A DNA stretch of 64,000 nt from an uncultured Trueperaceae bacterium (GTDB lineage Bacteria; Deinococcota; Deinococci; Deinococcales; Trueperaceae). How positions within the stretch are numbered: position 1 is the first letter of the stretch; each line of letters opens with the position of its first letter. The DNA lies in NCBI GenBank assembly GCA_937907415.1, contig CALCHY010000369.1, positions 67,645 to 131,644 on the forward strand. Direction: 5' to 3'. Of the stretch, positions 25,034 to 34,327 are shown in pieces. The notes under the pieces were generated by a model, which made no database searches, was not told where the DNA came from, and saw only the letters and a list, made by a program, of their open reading frames with translations. Position numbers and translations under genes: made by a program.

Positions 25034-26643
25034 GCGCCCGCCCCTTCCTCTTTGAGTGCGCCCGTCACCCTGAAGTTCATGAGGCTGACCGCTAGGGTGA
25101 TGATGAAGATGAGCAGCGAGATGGCGGACCCGAGCCCGTACGCGTAACCTCCTTGGCTGCGGAACGCCTCGTTGTAGGCCCAACTGATGAGGATGTCGGT
25201 GCCGCGCGCCGTTGCGGTGCCCCAACTCACGGGCGGACCGCCGTCCGTGAGCAGGAAGATGACGTTGAAGTTGTTGAAGTTGAACGCGAAGCTGCTGAGG
25301 GTGATCGGGATGAGCGCCGCCCGCAGCAGTGGCCCTGTCACGTTCCAGAAACCCTGCCAGATGTTGGCACCGTCGATGCGCGCGGCCTCATAGATCTCGT
25401 CAGGTATGGCAGAGAGGGCGCCGAGGGTAGCCGTCATGATGAACGGCAGCCCGAGCCACAAGTTGACGATCAGGATGGCCGCCCTGGCCGCGGTCGGGTC
25501 GCCGAGCAGCCAGTTGATGGGCTCTGGAGTGATGTCTAGCAGCGCAAGCACGCGGTTGATCGAACCGAAGTTCTGGTTGAGGAACCCGCGCCAGACCTGG
25601 ATGGTGATGACGCTCGGCAACGCCCACGGCACGATGAGGAGGGTGCGGTAGAGGTTGCGCAGGCGCAACCCCTTGTTGTTGAGCAGCACGGCCAGTAGCA
25701 CGCCGACTGCGGTGTTGAGCAGCACGGTGATGAACCCGAACGAGATGTTCCACAAGAAGACCGGGAAGAGCGCCTTCGGCGCGTTGTCCCAAACGCGCTT
25801 GAAGTTGCGCATGCCGACGAAGCCGAAGTCGTTGTAGCGCGCTAGCGCCGTGGCCTCCGTGCCCTCCGGCAGCGGTTCGTCGAGCACGAGCACTGCGCCC
25901 TCCTCCGCGACGATGGTGCGTTGGATGGAGGCGCGGTCGAGTTCGACACGCACGTCGCTGAGGTCAGGCGGGAACGGCGGTGCCCGCTCCAGATCCAGTA
26001 CGTTGCCATCGACCGACAACACGCGGATCGTGACGGCGAACCCCAGATCGGGCAGGTCGAGCTCGACTGCGGTCACCGTGCGGCCAGCGGGTGGCGGTTC
26101 GCTTAGTACCAGCTTGGTGCCGTCAAGCGCTTCTGCGACCACCACGTCGGCGGCGGAGGCGTAGATGACGGCGCGCACGCCGTTGCAGCCGTCGCGGAGG
26201 TTCTTGCAGTCGAGCGTGGCGGGGTTGTCGATGGTCACGCGGGTGCCGTCGACCGCCACGATGCCAGTCTCGCTGCTGATGTTCAGCTCGCCGTTCCTGA
26301 TGCCTGCGTAGTCGGTGAAGGCGAGGAACACCGTGAGGACGACGGGGAAGATGGTGAAGGTGAGCAGGAAGACGATGGCGGGTAGCAAGTAGTACCACGG
26401 CATCAACCACGAGAAGCGCCTCGCCATGTAGCGCAACTCGATGATGAGGGCGATGACCGCGGCGGGAATGCCGATGTAGGTTGGGGCGCTTGGCGCAATC
26501 AAACGAACGAGATAAGTGATGCCCGCGCCAACGGCGACGGCTAGTAAGAGAGCTAACGTTAGCAGCGCAAGAGACTTGACGAGCCCGCCTGCCGCGGTCC
26601 TGCTGCGGGGGAGGAAGTCTTTGGGTGAGCGCGAGATATCTAT
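25030..26643 (-). CDS. malF: Maltose-type ABC transporter permease MalF, with an apparent AUA start
   Basis: A permease with a periplasmic loop (about residues 120-260 counted from the AUA) and an EAA loop YEAARIDGANIWQGFWNV. The first ordinary start in this frame is a TTG at 26502 with no Shine-Dalgarno, but the frame continues upstream through 47 more plausible codons encoding a basic stretch and a hydrophobic segment (LALLTLALLLAVAVGAG). That stretch has no ATG, GTG or TTG. An ATA at 26643 lies 8 nt behind AGGGGG, so initiation there (537 residues) fits best. A sequencing error is the main alternative. A strong hairpin separates it from malE. Confidence 0.8.
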   Translation of the reverse strand: MDISRSPKDFLPRSRTAAGGLVKSLALLTLALLLAVAVGAGITYLVRLIAPSAPTYIGIPAAVIALIIELRYMARRFSWLMPWYYLLPAIVFLLTFTIFPVVLTVFLAFTDYAGIRNGELNISSETGIVAVDGTRVTIDNPATLDCKNLRDGCNGVRAVIYASAADVVVAEALDGTKLVLSEPPPAGRTVTAVELDLPDLGFAVTIRVLSVDGNVLDLERAPPFPPDLSDVRVELDRASIQRTIVAEEGAVLVLDEPLPEGTEATALARYNDFGFVGMRNFKRVWDNAPKALFPVFLWNISFGFITVLLNTAVGVLLAVLLNNKGLRLRNLYRTLLIVPWALPSVITIQVWRGFLNQNFGSINRVLALLDITPEPINWLLGDPTAARAAILIVNLWLGLPFIMTATLGALSAIPDEIYEAARIDGANIWQGFWNVTGPLLRAALIPITLSSFAFNFNNFNVIFLLTDGGPPVSWGTATARGTDILISWAYNEAFRSQGGYAYGLGSAISLLIFIITLAVSLMNFRVTGALKEEGAGA

Positions 26644-26663
26644 GTCAACAACCCCCTGTGAGA

Positions 26664-26694
26664 GCGGCCAGGGGCAACTCGTGCCCCTGGCCGC
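26664..26694 (-). terminator. Intercistronic hairpin between malE and malF
   Basis: A perfect 13-bp stem (GCGGCCAGGGGCA with TGCCCCTGGCCGC) and a 5-nt loop, 25 nt after the malE stop and just before the malF ribosome site. No T-run follows. It may stabilise malE mRNA or partly terminate, giving more MalE than MalFG. Confidence 0.75.
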
Positions 26695-26719
26695 GCGAAC
26701 TACTCGGACTTACCGAGAC

Positions 26720-27907
26720 TCACTGGCCTTTGATCTCGTCGACTGCCTGTTGCAGGACGGCGGCGGGGGAGGCGTTGGCATCCTCCGTCAGCACCGTGAG
26801 GGCGTTGCCCATCGGCGACCAGACGGCGCCCATCTCGGGGATGTTGGGCATCGGCTCGGCGTGCACGAGCGCGGCACCGAAACCAGCGATGATCGGATCT
26901 GACTTGACGGCCTCGAGCGCGGAGATCGACGCGGGGATGCGGCCGGAGAGCTGCGCCATGGACACTTGCGCGTCCTTGCGCGAGAGCCACTTGGCGAAGT
27001 TGGCCGCCTCGACCTTGAGCGGCGTGAAGGCGTTGACGAGCGCGCCCTGCACACCCATGAAACCGGAGAACGGCGAGCCGTCGGCTAGCGGCGGGACGGG
27101 GTGAACGCTGACGTTCAGGCCTGCGTCCTGGTACTGGCTGATGGCCCACGGGCCCGTGTAGATCATGGCGAGGGCGCCGTCTACGAACAAGCCGTTGGCG
27201 ACGTCGTAGTTGGTGCCAGACGGGATGAGCCCCAGGTCGAAGCGCAGCGCCTTGAGCGCCTCGCCGCCGCGGATGGCGCCTTCGTTGGCGAGGCCGATGT
27301 CAGACGCGTTGAGGGCGCCGCTGGCGTCACGGCCGAAGACGTAACCGCCTTCGCTGTGGAGCCACGCGTAGCTGAAGTAGAAGTTGGCGATGTCGAACAT
27401 GAAGCCGAAGGTGTCGGCGGTGGTGAGCTCCTTGGCCAGCGCCATCGTTTCGTCGTAGTTGGCTGGCAGCGCGGAGACGAGATCGTCGTTGACGATGAGC
27501 GCCGGGCCCTCGACGTACATGGGGAGACCGAAGAGCTTGCCGGCGTACGAGTAACCCAGGCGCGCCTGCTCGCTAAGGTCGGCGAGGTAAGCGCTCGTGG
27601 CGTAACCACTCATGTCGAGCAGGACGCCGCCCACTGCCATCTCGCCGATCTGGTCGTGTGGAACGCCCGTGAACACGTCGCCCGCTTCGCCTTGTGGCGC
27701 GGCGAGGAGGGCCTGCTGCTTGAGTTCGTTGACGTCGAGGCGCACGATCTCGATGTCGACACCGAAAGCGGACGTGAAGCTGGCGGCTTCGGAGCGCAGC
27801 CAGTCGAGAGTCTGGTCTTGCCAGGTGGTCCACACCTTCAGGGTCTGGGCGTTGGCGACACTCGCGGTTGCCACCAGCACGCCTAGTAGGATCAGGAACT
27901 TCTTCAC
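26720..27907 (-). CDS. malE: Maltose/maltodextrin-binding protein MalE
   Basis: A 395-residue periplasmic solute-binding protein. The signal peptide ends at about ASVANA before QTLKVWTTW. Family blocks include FGLPMYVEGPALIVND and DGALAMIYTGPWAISQY. There is no lipobox cysteine, so it should be soluble in the periplasm. The start is GTG at 27907 with AAAGGAG upstream, so unlike many neighbours it has a true leader of about 77 nt. Confidence 0.94.
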   Translation of the reverse strand: MKKFLILLGVLVATASVANAQTLKVWTTWQDQTLDWLRSEAASFTSAFGVDIEIVRLDVNELKQQALLAAPQGEAGDVFTGVPHDQIGEMAVGGVLLDMSGYATSAYLADLSEQARLGYSYAGKLFGLPMYVEGPALIVNDDLVSALPANYDETMALAKELTTADTFGFMFDIANFYFSYAWLHSEGGYVFGRDASGALNASDIGLANEGAIRGGEALKALRFDLGLIPSGTNYDVANGLFVDGALAMIYTGPWAISQYQDAGLNVSVHPVPPLADGSPFSGFMGVQGALVNAFTPLKVEAANFAKWLSRKDAQVSMAQLSGRIPASISALEAVKSDPIIAGFGAALVHAEPMPNIPEMGAVWSPMGNALTVLTEDANASPAAVLQQAVDEIKGQ

Positions 27908-27923
27908 TACGTGTTACTCCTTT

Positions 27924-27937
27924 CGGTCTTGCGACCG
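27924..27937 (-). promoter_or_regulatory. Short hairpin with GCAA tetraloop in the malE leader
   Basis: CGGTC-GCAA-GACCG forms a 5-bp stem closed by a GNRA tetraloop immediately before the AAAGGAG ribosome site. It could stabilise the mRNA or expose the ribosome site. Confidence 0.4.
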
Positions 27938-27990
27938 GGCGTAGGGCTCGACGAGCTTCCCCCGTTGTTAGCTCTACGCGTTACCAGACC

Positions 27991-28019
27991 AGAATAGCTA
28001 CTTGAGCGCCCACTGTCCA
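27991..28019 (-). promoter_or_regulatory. Promoter of the malEFG operon
   Basis: A -10 TATTCT (27991-27996) and a -35 TGGACA (28014-28019) with a 17-nt spacer. Transcription would start near 27984. Confidence 0.6.
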
Positions 28020-28046
28020 CGTGCCAAGTCTTCCGCCCGGTTTCCA

Positions 28047-29213
28047 CTATGACCGCCAACGGAAATGGCCGTTAGCGGTGCGCGACACCCGCCCGTCCAA
28101 CTCGAGGAGTGCGAGCGCCGCCATGAGCTCGGGAGGCTGCATGCCGCTGGCGCGCGCGAGCTTGTCGAGTGACGCGCTGGCGCCCTGGGCGAGGGTTCGC
28201 CGCAAGATCTCCTCGAGCGCCAGGGCGGGCGTGCTCCCAGCGGCATCGGTCTCCACGCCGCTATGCACCGGTTCCTGCGGCGGTTCCAGATCGGAGAAGT
28301 GGCGCAGCAGATCTGAGGCCTCGACCAGTAGCTCGGCGCCTTCGCGCAGGAGCTGCAGACCGCCGAGGTTACGCGCCTCGTTCGGCCGGCTTGGCACGCT
28401 CAAGACTTGCCTGCCCAGGTTAGCGGCGTGAGTGGCGGTGTTCAGCGCTCCTGACGGCACCCCGGCTTCCACGACGGCCACTACGCGCGAGAGGCCAACG
28501 ATGACGCGGTTCCGGCGCAGGAAGTGATAAGGCTGCGGGTTGACGTGGGGTGGCCACTCCGAGATGACGGCGCCGCCCTGACGAACGATGCGCTCGGCAA
28601 GGCCACGGTTGGCCGCCGGATGCAGGCGCGCGTGGCCACCACCAAGCACCGCCACGGTGGCGCCAGGCACGCCGGCTTCGAGCGCACCCTCGTGGGCGGC
28701 GGCGTCTACTCCAAGCGCCAACCCGCTCACGACCGTGACGCCGTGGCGCCCCGCCGCCCTGCCAAGATCGCGTGCGAAGTCAAGCGCGAAGCTGGAAGCA
28801 CGCCGCGTGCCGACGATGGCGCAGGCGGCCAGCTCGCCTCCCGGCGTGAGGAGTTGCGCCGGGAGCGCACCCTCGATGAACAGCACGGGCGCGCACCCGC
28901 TCTCGTCGGCCGCCAGTGCCGCTGGGTAGGCATCGTCCTCCCAGCACAGCACCGTCAGGCCGAGCGCCACGGCCTCGGCGACGGCGCGACGCGCGGCGGG
29001 CAGGGCACTGGCTACCACCTGCTCGATGCCCGCCAGGATGCCGCGGAACACGTCCGGCTCGGGCAGTTCGTCGCTGTGGCAACCGCCCGTCAGCACCTGT
29101 TCGAGGCTGCCACACGCGTTGACTAGGCGCCTCAGCCGCGTGAGACCAAGCTCAGGGGTAGCGAGAGCCGCGAGGTAATGAGCCGCAAGTGACATGCCCC
29201 CAGCCTCGGTCAT
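28047..29213 (-). CDS. dprA: DNA processing protein DprA/Smf
   Basis: A 388-residue protein with a helical N-terminus (about 1-80), a Rossmann-like DprA core (about 85-300; IVGTRRASSFALDFARDLGR and VVSGLALGVDAAAHEGAL) and a C-terminal winged helix. DprA loads RecA on incoming single-stranded DNA in transformation. ATG at 29195 is an alternative start (MSLAAHYLAAL). Natural competence is common in Deinococcota, and pilT is also in this window. Confidence 0.93.
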   Translation of the reverse strand: MTEAGGMSLAAHYLAALATPELGLTRLRRLVNACGSLEQVLTGGCHSDELPEPDVFRGILAGIEQVVASALPAARRAVAEAVALGLTVLCWEDDAYPAALAADESGCAPVLFIEGALPAQLLTPGGELAACAIVGTRRASSFALDFARDLGRAAGRHGVTVVSGLALGVDAAAHEGALEAGVPGATVAVLGGGHARLHPAANRGLAERIVRQGGAVISEWPPHVNPQPYHFLRRNRVIVGLSRVVAVVEAGVPSGALNTATHAANLGRQVLSVPSRPNEARNLGGLQLLREGAELLVEASDLLRHFSDLEPPQEPVHSGVETDAAGSTPALALEEILRRTLAQGASASLDKLARASGMQPPELMAALALLELDGRVSRTANGHFRWRS

Positions 29214-29247
29214 AGACCGGTGGCCGAGGGCAGGGAAGTTGGCTACT

Positions 29248-29264
29248 GCCTAGAGTGTCTAGGC
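29248..29264. repeat. Short inverted repeat after cysS
   Basis: GCCTAGA-GTG-TCTAGGC, 7-bp arms with a 3-nt centre, directly behind the cysS stop and before dprA. It is too AU/GC-mixed and has no T-tract, so function is unclear. Confidence 0.45.
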
Positions 29265-29265
29265 C

Positions 29266-30693
29266 TCAATCGAGTCTCCAGCGACTGCCCTCCGCCGTGT
29301 CCTCTATGCTTACGCCGAGCTCGGTGAGCCGGTCCCTGAGCGCGTCTGAGCGGGCGAAGTCGCGGCGGTCGCGGGCGCGCTGGCGTTCCTCGAGGAGCAG
29401 GTCGATCATCCCGCCCAGGGTGTCGGCTGACGTGCGTGCCGCGTCGTCTCCCGCTGGCACACCCAGAACGCCGGTGAGGTACTCGCTCAGGAACGCAGCA
29501 GCCCCGGCGCGGTACTCCTCGCCTGCGCCCTCCTCGAGCTCCTTGTTCATGGCGCGCGCGGCGTCGAACAGGACCGCGATAGCCTGCGGAGTGTTCAGGT
29601 CGTCGTTCATGGCGGCAGCGAAGCGCGAGCGGAACTGCGCGAACGGCGTGTCGTCGCGGGCCGAGTCGTTGGCAGCGGAGCCAGCAACGGACCGGTACGT
29701 GTCGCGCAGTCGCTTGAGCCCCTGAGCGGAGGAGACGATGCCATCCTTGCTGAAGTCCGACACGCTCCGGTAGTGCGAGCGCAGCAGGTGGAACCTGATG
29801 ACGAGCGGGTCGTACATGCCGAAGAGGTCCTGCAGCGTGATGAAGTGGCCCTTCGACTTGGCCATCTTCTCGCCCTGCAACGTGATCATGTTCCAGTGCA
29901 GCCAGTAGCGCGCGAACGGCTTGCCTGCCGCCTGCGCCTGCGCTAGTTCGGCCTCATGGTGCGGGAACAACAGGTCGAGGCCGCCGCCGTGGATGTCGAA
30001 CTCGTCGCCCAAGTACTTGGTGCTCATGGCGGAGCACTCGATATGCCAGCCAGGAAATCCTTCGCTCCACGGGCTAGGCCAGCGCATGATGTGCCCACCC
30101 TCCGCGCGTTTCCATAACGCGAAATCGCGCGGGTCGTCCTTCTCGGAGCGCACTTCGACGCGCGTGCCCTCCAACTGCTCGGAAGGATCTCGGCCGGAGA
30201 GCTTGCCGTAGTCCGGCCATGACGAAACGTCGAAGTAGACGCTACCGTCGCGCTCATACGCCTTGCCGCGCCCTAGGAGCTCCTCCGTCATGACTTGCTG
30301 CTCTATCAAGTGCCCAGAGGCGCGCGGCACGATGCTTGGGCGCCTGACGCGCATGGCCGCCATGGCGTCGAAGTACGACCAGAAGTACTTCTCAGCCACC
30401 TCCATCGGTTCGAGGCGTTCGAGCTGCGCGCGCCTTGCTAGCTTGTCGTCCCCGTCGTCCGCATCGTCGACCAGGTGGCCGACGTCGGTGATGTTCGTGA
30501 CGAAGCGGACCGTGAAGCCCTCATGCTCGAGCCAGTTGCGCAGGACGTCGAAGACGACGGGCCCTCGCGCATGACCAAGATGCGGCTCAGAGTAGACGGT
30601 CGGCCCGCACATGTAGATACCGACATGTCCGGGGACGACAGGCCGGAACGGCTCTTTCGAGCGAGAAAGGGTGTTGTAGAACTCTAGCGGCAT
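29266..30693 (-). CDS. cysS: Cysteinyl-tRNA synthetase
   Basis: A 475-residue class I synthetase. The zinc cysteine is in YMCGPTVYS, the HIGH motif appears as PHLGHA, and KMSKS as KMAKS. The [11 protein letters not shown] zinc-site block is present. GGAGGAG ends 3 nt before the ATG, giving a conventional leader. Confidence 0.97.
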   Translation of the reverse strand: MPLEFYNTLSRSKEPFRPVVPGHVGIYMCGPTVYSEPHLGHARGPVVFDVLRNWLEHEGFTVRFVTNITDVGHLVDDADDGDDKLARRAQLERLEPMEVAEKYFWSYFDAMAAMRVRRPSIVPRASGHLIEQQVMTEELLGRGKAYERDGSVYFDVSSWPDYGKLSGRDPSEQLEGTRVEVRSEKDDPRDFALWKRAEGGHIMRWPSPWSEGFPGWHIECSAMSTKYLGDEFDIHGGGLDLLFPHHEAELAQAQAAGKPFARYWLHWNMITLQGEKMAKSKGHFITLQDLFGMYDPLVIRFHLLRSHYRSVSDFSKDGIVSSAQGLKRLRDTYRSVAGSAANDSARDDTPFAQFRSRFAAAMNDDLNTPQAIAVLFDAARAMNKELEEGAGEEYRAGAAAFLSEYLTGVLGVPAGDDAARTSADTLGGMIDLLLEERQRARDRRDFARSDALRDRLTELGVSIEDTAEGSRWRLD

Positions 30694-30931
30694 CTACTCC
30701 TCCGAGAGCGGCCGTAAGCCGAGGCCATCATGGGCCGGGAAGCAGTTTCGGTGATATGTGACGGGGCACTCGTCGCGGCGAACCGACGGCGCTGCTACAG
30801 GCAACTGTTCACACGACATCGCCAAGCTGAGCGCGCCACGGCAAGGGCAGCTGCCGTGCTCGTTCGCGCCTCCACCACGTCCATGACGGCTAGCGTAGCA
30901 CGGGTTTCTCGCCGCTTTGCGCCCCCCAAGG

Positions 30932-30937
30932 TACAGT
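30932..30937 (+). promoter_or_regulatory. -10 box for the leaderless YigZ gene
   Basis: TACAGT ends 6 nt before the GTG at 30944. The rest of the 250-nt gap back to cysS shows nothing else I can name. Confidence 0.5.
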
Positions 30938-30943
30938 CTCGAG

Positions 30944-31555
30944 GTGGCTCACCGCACCGTTGCCGTAGCTGCCGAACACGAGGAACTCGTGCAGGGCTCG
31001 CGCTTCATTGCGTACGTGGCTGAGGTTGACGACGTGGCAGAGGCCGCCGCCCACCTCGCCGCTGTGCGCGCGGCTCACCCGGACGCTACCCACCACTGCT
31101 GGGCATACCGCGTGGCGGACGCACAGCGCTTCTCCGACGACGGCGAGCCTGGCGGTACAGCTGGCCGACCGATGTTGGAGGTCATCCTCAAGCGCGGCCT
31201 CGATCGCGTGTCCGCAGTGGTGGTGAGGTACTTCGGCGGTAAGAAGCTTGGAGCAGGCGGACTGGTTCGCGCTTACTCCGGCAGCCTCGCGAAGGCATTG
31301 GACGCCGCTGGAACGCGCGAAGTCGTCGACGTTGTGCGGTTGGCAGTGCACGCGCCATTCGCGGCGACCGACGCCGTGCTACGCCTGCTCGACGCCGCCG
31401 CCCTCGAGCGCGCGCCGTTCGTCCGCGAGACGCCAGAGTTCGATGGCGACGGGCTCGTCGTTCACGTAGCACTGGCCGTGGCCGCCGCCGAAGAGTTACG
31501 TGAGGAGTTGCGGGAAGCCACGCGCGGCGCCGCCAACGTCGAAGTCGTCGACTGA
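30944..31555 (+). CDS. YigZ/IMPACT-family protein
   Basis: A 203-residue protein of the IMPACT/YigZ family. The signature SDDGEPGGTAGRPML and the VVRYFGGKKLGAGGLVRAYS block are intact in the N-terminal domain, and a C-terminal ferredoxin-like domain follows. Eukaryotic IMPACT modulates GCN2; the bacterial role is not settled. GTG at 30944 is supported by the TACAGT box; a TTG upstream at 30917 would precede that box. Confidence 0.9.
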   Translation: MAHRTVAVAAEHEELVQGSRFIAYVAEVDDVAEAAAHLAAVRAAHPDATHHCWAYRVADAQRFSDDGEPGGTAGRPMLEVILKRGLDRVSAVVVRYFGGKKLGAGGLVRAYSGSLAKALDAAGTREVVDVVRLAVHAPFAATDAVLRLLDAAALERAPFVRETPEFDGDGLVVHVALAVAAAEELREELREATRGAANVEVVD

Positions 31556-31618
31556 GGCTGAGGGAGAGGTGAAGCCCCCCTCACCGCCAACTGCCTCCCA
31601 AAGTGCGAGCATGGAGTC

Positions 31619-32239
31619 ATGAACAAGACGCGCGGCCTCCTCATCATCTCGTCACTACTGGTGGGCGCCTTGCTCACGTCGTGCGCTCCCGCAAGTACTC
31701 CGACGGGCAAGGTACTCATCGCCATGATGAACGCTCCAGCTCAAGCGCGGGTGGCTGGTGCGGCTGACGGCGTTCAGGCGATCTTGGAGCGTGAACCCGG
31801 TACGCGCTTCACTTACGTCTCCGAGTTCACCATGCGCTTCCTCGAGACGCACAATGACTTGTTCCAGAGCCGCGCCGCTCCAAGTGCAGCGCGCATCGCC
31901 CGCACGCAGGGCGCGGATCTCGCAGTCATGGTGGGCGCGCCTGTGCTTGACCGCGTCGTCACCGCTTCCAAGGACGGAGCGTCACGCCGCATCGACGTGT
32001 CGCTGGCCCTAGAAGCTCAGGTCGTCGACCCTAGGACGGACGCCGTCGTACAGGTACTTAGGACGCGCACGTTGCAAGGTTCTCGAGTCGAGGCGAACAG
32101 CGAGCCAGTTCTGCCAGTCGACTCGGATCCGACCGTCCTTGCGCTACGAGATCAGGCCATCCCAGAACTCGCCGCGGCCCTGTCGGCCGAACTGCCTTAC
32201 CTGACGAACAGCCTGCTCATCGGAAGTAACGGCGGATGA
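31619..32239 (+). CDS. Predicted lipoprotein, unknown function
   Basis: A 206-residue protein with a lipoprotein signal peptide ending LLTSC (Cys22). The mature part has alternating strands and helices (VLIAMMNAP, RFTYVSEFTMRFLE, ADLAVMVGAPVLDRV) and may be a small CsgG-like or TolB N-domain-like module, but I cannot confirm that. Its 3' end overlaps the convergent membrane gene by 23 nt. Confidence 0.75.
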   Translation: MNKTRGLLIISSLLVGALLTSCAPASTPTGKVLIAMMNAPAQARVAGAADGVQAILEREPGTRFTYVSEFTMRFLETHNDLFQSRAAPSAARIARTQGADLAVMVGAPVLDRVVTASKDGASRRIDVSLALEAQVVDPRTDAVVQVLRTRTLQGSRVEANSEPVLPVDSDPTVLALRDQAIPELAAALSAELPYLTNSLLIGSNGG

Positions 32240-33671
32240 TCTCCTGGTAGCCAGCCGGCAGGTCCCCTTCGCCTAACGCCTCCTCGACTGCCGTGGCGTA
32301 CGGGGCGAACGCCGTGCCTGGGGGCAACTCGACCTGGTCATCGCCGGGGAGCCTCACGTTGCCTGCCGGCGTCGTTGGGCCGTCGAGTAGTACCCCAGGC
32401 AAGAGTTGAGCCCCGGCAGCGCTGAACAAGGCGTCTGGCTCGACTCCGTCGTCTGCCAGCTCAGCGCCGCCAGCGCCGGCAGTGCCTTCTGGCCCATCCT
32501 CGCCGCCGCCAACGCCTGCGCTGGCCTCGTCACCAGCGCCGGGGCCCTGCTCGTCGCCAGCGCCTGGCCCCGCTGCCACCTCGTCGTCCTCGGTTAGGCC
32601 CCGATCGCCCCGGCCTTCTTCTTGCGTGCGGCCGCCGCCAGCCACTTGTTGGCCGCTGTTCCCCTCGGCGTCGGGCTGAGTCTCGTCCTTGCCAGTCTCC
32701 GCGCCTGCTTGAGTCTGCGCGTCTGGGCTGCTTCGTTCGGCATCGTTCTGTGATTGTCCTGCGCCCTCACCAGCAGCTTCGGCTGTTGCGGTCGCGCCTG
32801 TCGTCTCTGCCGCATCGCCGGGGGTGGTTGGCTGCGGCATACGTGCGCCTTCGGGGGCGACCTGTTCGCTTAGGTCACGCGAATCGCCTGGGCCACCCTG
32901 GCCGGCGCCAGGCTCGCTCGCGGACTGGCCTTGCTTGAGCGCTTCCAAGAACCGCGAGAGGGCGTCGTTACCGGCATCGGAGCCACCTGGCGGCAGCGCA
33001 TCACGACTATCGGCCGCGCCACCCAAGCTATCGGGAACTTCGGGGGCATCGGCGCGGCTGCTTGCAGGTAACGCGGGCACCAGTTCTTCAAGCGGCTGCG
33101 GAAGTGTGGAATCGCTGTTGTTAGCGGTGGTCGTCGGACCCGCGCCCACCATACCGCCGGCGTTAGTCGCGGTGGGCAGGAACTGGCTTAGGAGCACGAC
33201 TGCCAGTGCTACGACAGAAACGGGCAGCCACCACTGCGGACCCTGCTCTGGCTTGAAGTCTGCCACCGAGCGCTTGGCCCTACCGATGACGCTGGCCTCG
33301 AGGCCGTAGGCGTCGGACTGGTCGCCTAACACCGTTCCCGCGTACTCGGCGCGGGAGTCGATGATGGCTAGGGCGGACTCGTACGCTAAGCCCGTTGTCC
33401 GCGCGATCTGGTCTAGGGCGCGGCGCGTTTGTGGGGCGACGGGGATGAGTGCCGCCCCGATGGCGCCAAGCACCGTGGCGCCAAGGTGAACGGCCAGCCC
33501 GACGGGCCAGAGGAGCTTGATGAGCCCGACGACCACGGCAACGGCAAGCGCCCCATAAGCCGCGCGGCGAACGCGCTCACTGCCAGCCAGGCGTCGCGCC
33601 GTTACGAGGTGGAGGCGGAACGTGGCGTCTGGCTGGAGTTCCGGGCCGCGGCGCTTGCTCGGGGAGATCAT
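32217..33671 (-). CDS. Large acidic membrane protein of an uncharacterised three-gene cluster
   Basis: A 484-residue protein. A basic N-terminus is followed by two membrane segments (about 38-80) and a third at about 148-167. Residues 175-410 are a low-complexity, acidic Gly/Glu/Ala/Ser/Pro region. The C-terminus (LPPGTAFAPYATAVEEALGE then PAGYQEIIRRYFR) resembles the end of DUF4175-like membrane proteins found with Bat/MoxR genes. The ATG overlaps the stop of the upstream gene. Function is unknown; the extracytoplasmic tail may interact with the envelope. Confidence 0.75.
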   Translation of the reverse strand: MISPSKRRGPELQPDATFRLHLVTARRLAGSERVRRAAYGALAVAVVVGLIKLLWPVGLAVHLGATVLGAIGAALIPVAPQTRRALDQIARTTGLAYESALAIIDSRAEYAGTVLGDQSDAYGLEASVIGRAKRSVADFKPEQGPQWWLPVSVVALAVVLLSQFLPTATNAGGMVGAGPTTTANNSDSTLPQPLEELVPALPASSRADAPEVPDSLGGAADSRDALPPGGSDAGNDALSRFLEALKQGQSASEPGAGQGGPGDSRDLSEQVAPEGARMPQPTTPGDAAETTGATATAEAAGEGAGQSQNDAERSSPDAQTQAGAETGKDETQPDAEGNSGQQVAGGGRTQEEGRGDRGLTEDDEVAAGPGAGDEQGPGAGDEASAGVGGGEDGPEGTAGAGGAELADDGVEPDALFSAAGAQLLPGVLLDGPTTPAGNVRLPGDDQVELPPGTAFAPYATAVEEALGEGDLPAGYQEIIRRYFR

Positions 33672-34327
33672 GCGCTGGCCGCCGGGTTACCGCGAGCTGG
33701 CGTGCGCACGGCAAGGAGCGTGACGAGTGAGAGTACGACCATCGCCGCGAGGTATGCCGGCGCGACCGCCAGCGGCCCGGCCCACGGGTTGACGATGACC
33801 AGGTCGAACGCGAAGTCTGTCCACACGAGGCCCGCGAGCAGCGCCGGCACGGTGATGAGGAGCAACACGCCAGAGTATGGGCCGCGGACGAGGCGCCCGA
33901 GCAGCAGGCCGAGGCCGAAGAACCCGGTGAGCGTAAGCGGCGCCACGAGGGCCGGCCAATAGCCTGGCGTAGCCGGGTAACTACCCGCCTGCGCAGTGAG
34001 TTCGAACGGCCACGTGAGGAGCACTATGACGAGAAGCGCCAACCACGTCAGCCTGACGCTCAAGGCCTTGGGTAAGGCCGTGGCGCCGGCGCCGTTGGGG
34101 TCCTGCCGAGCGGGTTGAGCGCCGTGCTGCGCCCCGTACGCCAGCCCAAGGAAGGCCAGCAGGCTGTTGCGCAAGGGCGCGACCGCGAACCACGATTCGT
34201 TGACGCGTGCGCCGCCGTCCGGCCAGTTGACTGTAATGGCAACCACCATCACGGCGAGAAACAACGCGACGACCTGCGCCAAGTCGTTGCGCTGGAGTCT
34301 GCCTGCGACTTGGGCGAGGAGGCTCAT
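33668..34327 (-). CDS. Polytopic membrane protein of the three-gene cluster
   Basis: A 219-residue protein with about five membrane segments, the first at 14-35 and others around 85-105, 120-140, 145-165 and 185-205. No catalytic motif is visible. Start and stop overlap both neighbours as ATGA, so it is made together with them. The longer open frame upstream is shadow of the preceding gene. I do not recognise the family. Confidence 0.75.
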   Translation of the reverse strand: MSLLAQVAGRLQRNDLAQVVALFLAVMVVAITVNWPDGGARVNESWFAVAPLRNSLLAFLGLAYGAQHGAQPARQDPNGAGATALPKALSVRLTWLALLVIVLLTWPFELTAQAGSYPATPGYWPALVAPLTLTGFFGLGLLLGRLVRGPYSGVLLLITVPALLAGLVWTDFAFDLVIVNPWAGPLAVAPAYLAAMVVLSLVTLLAVRTPARGNPAASA

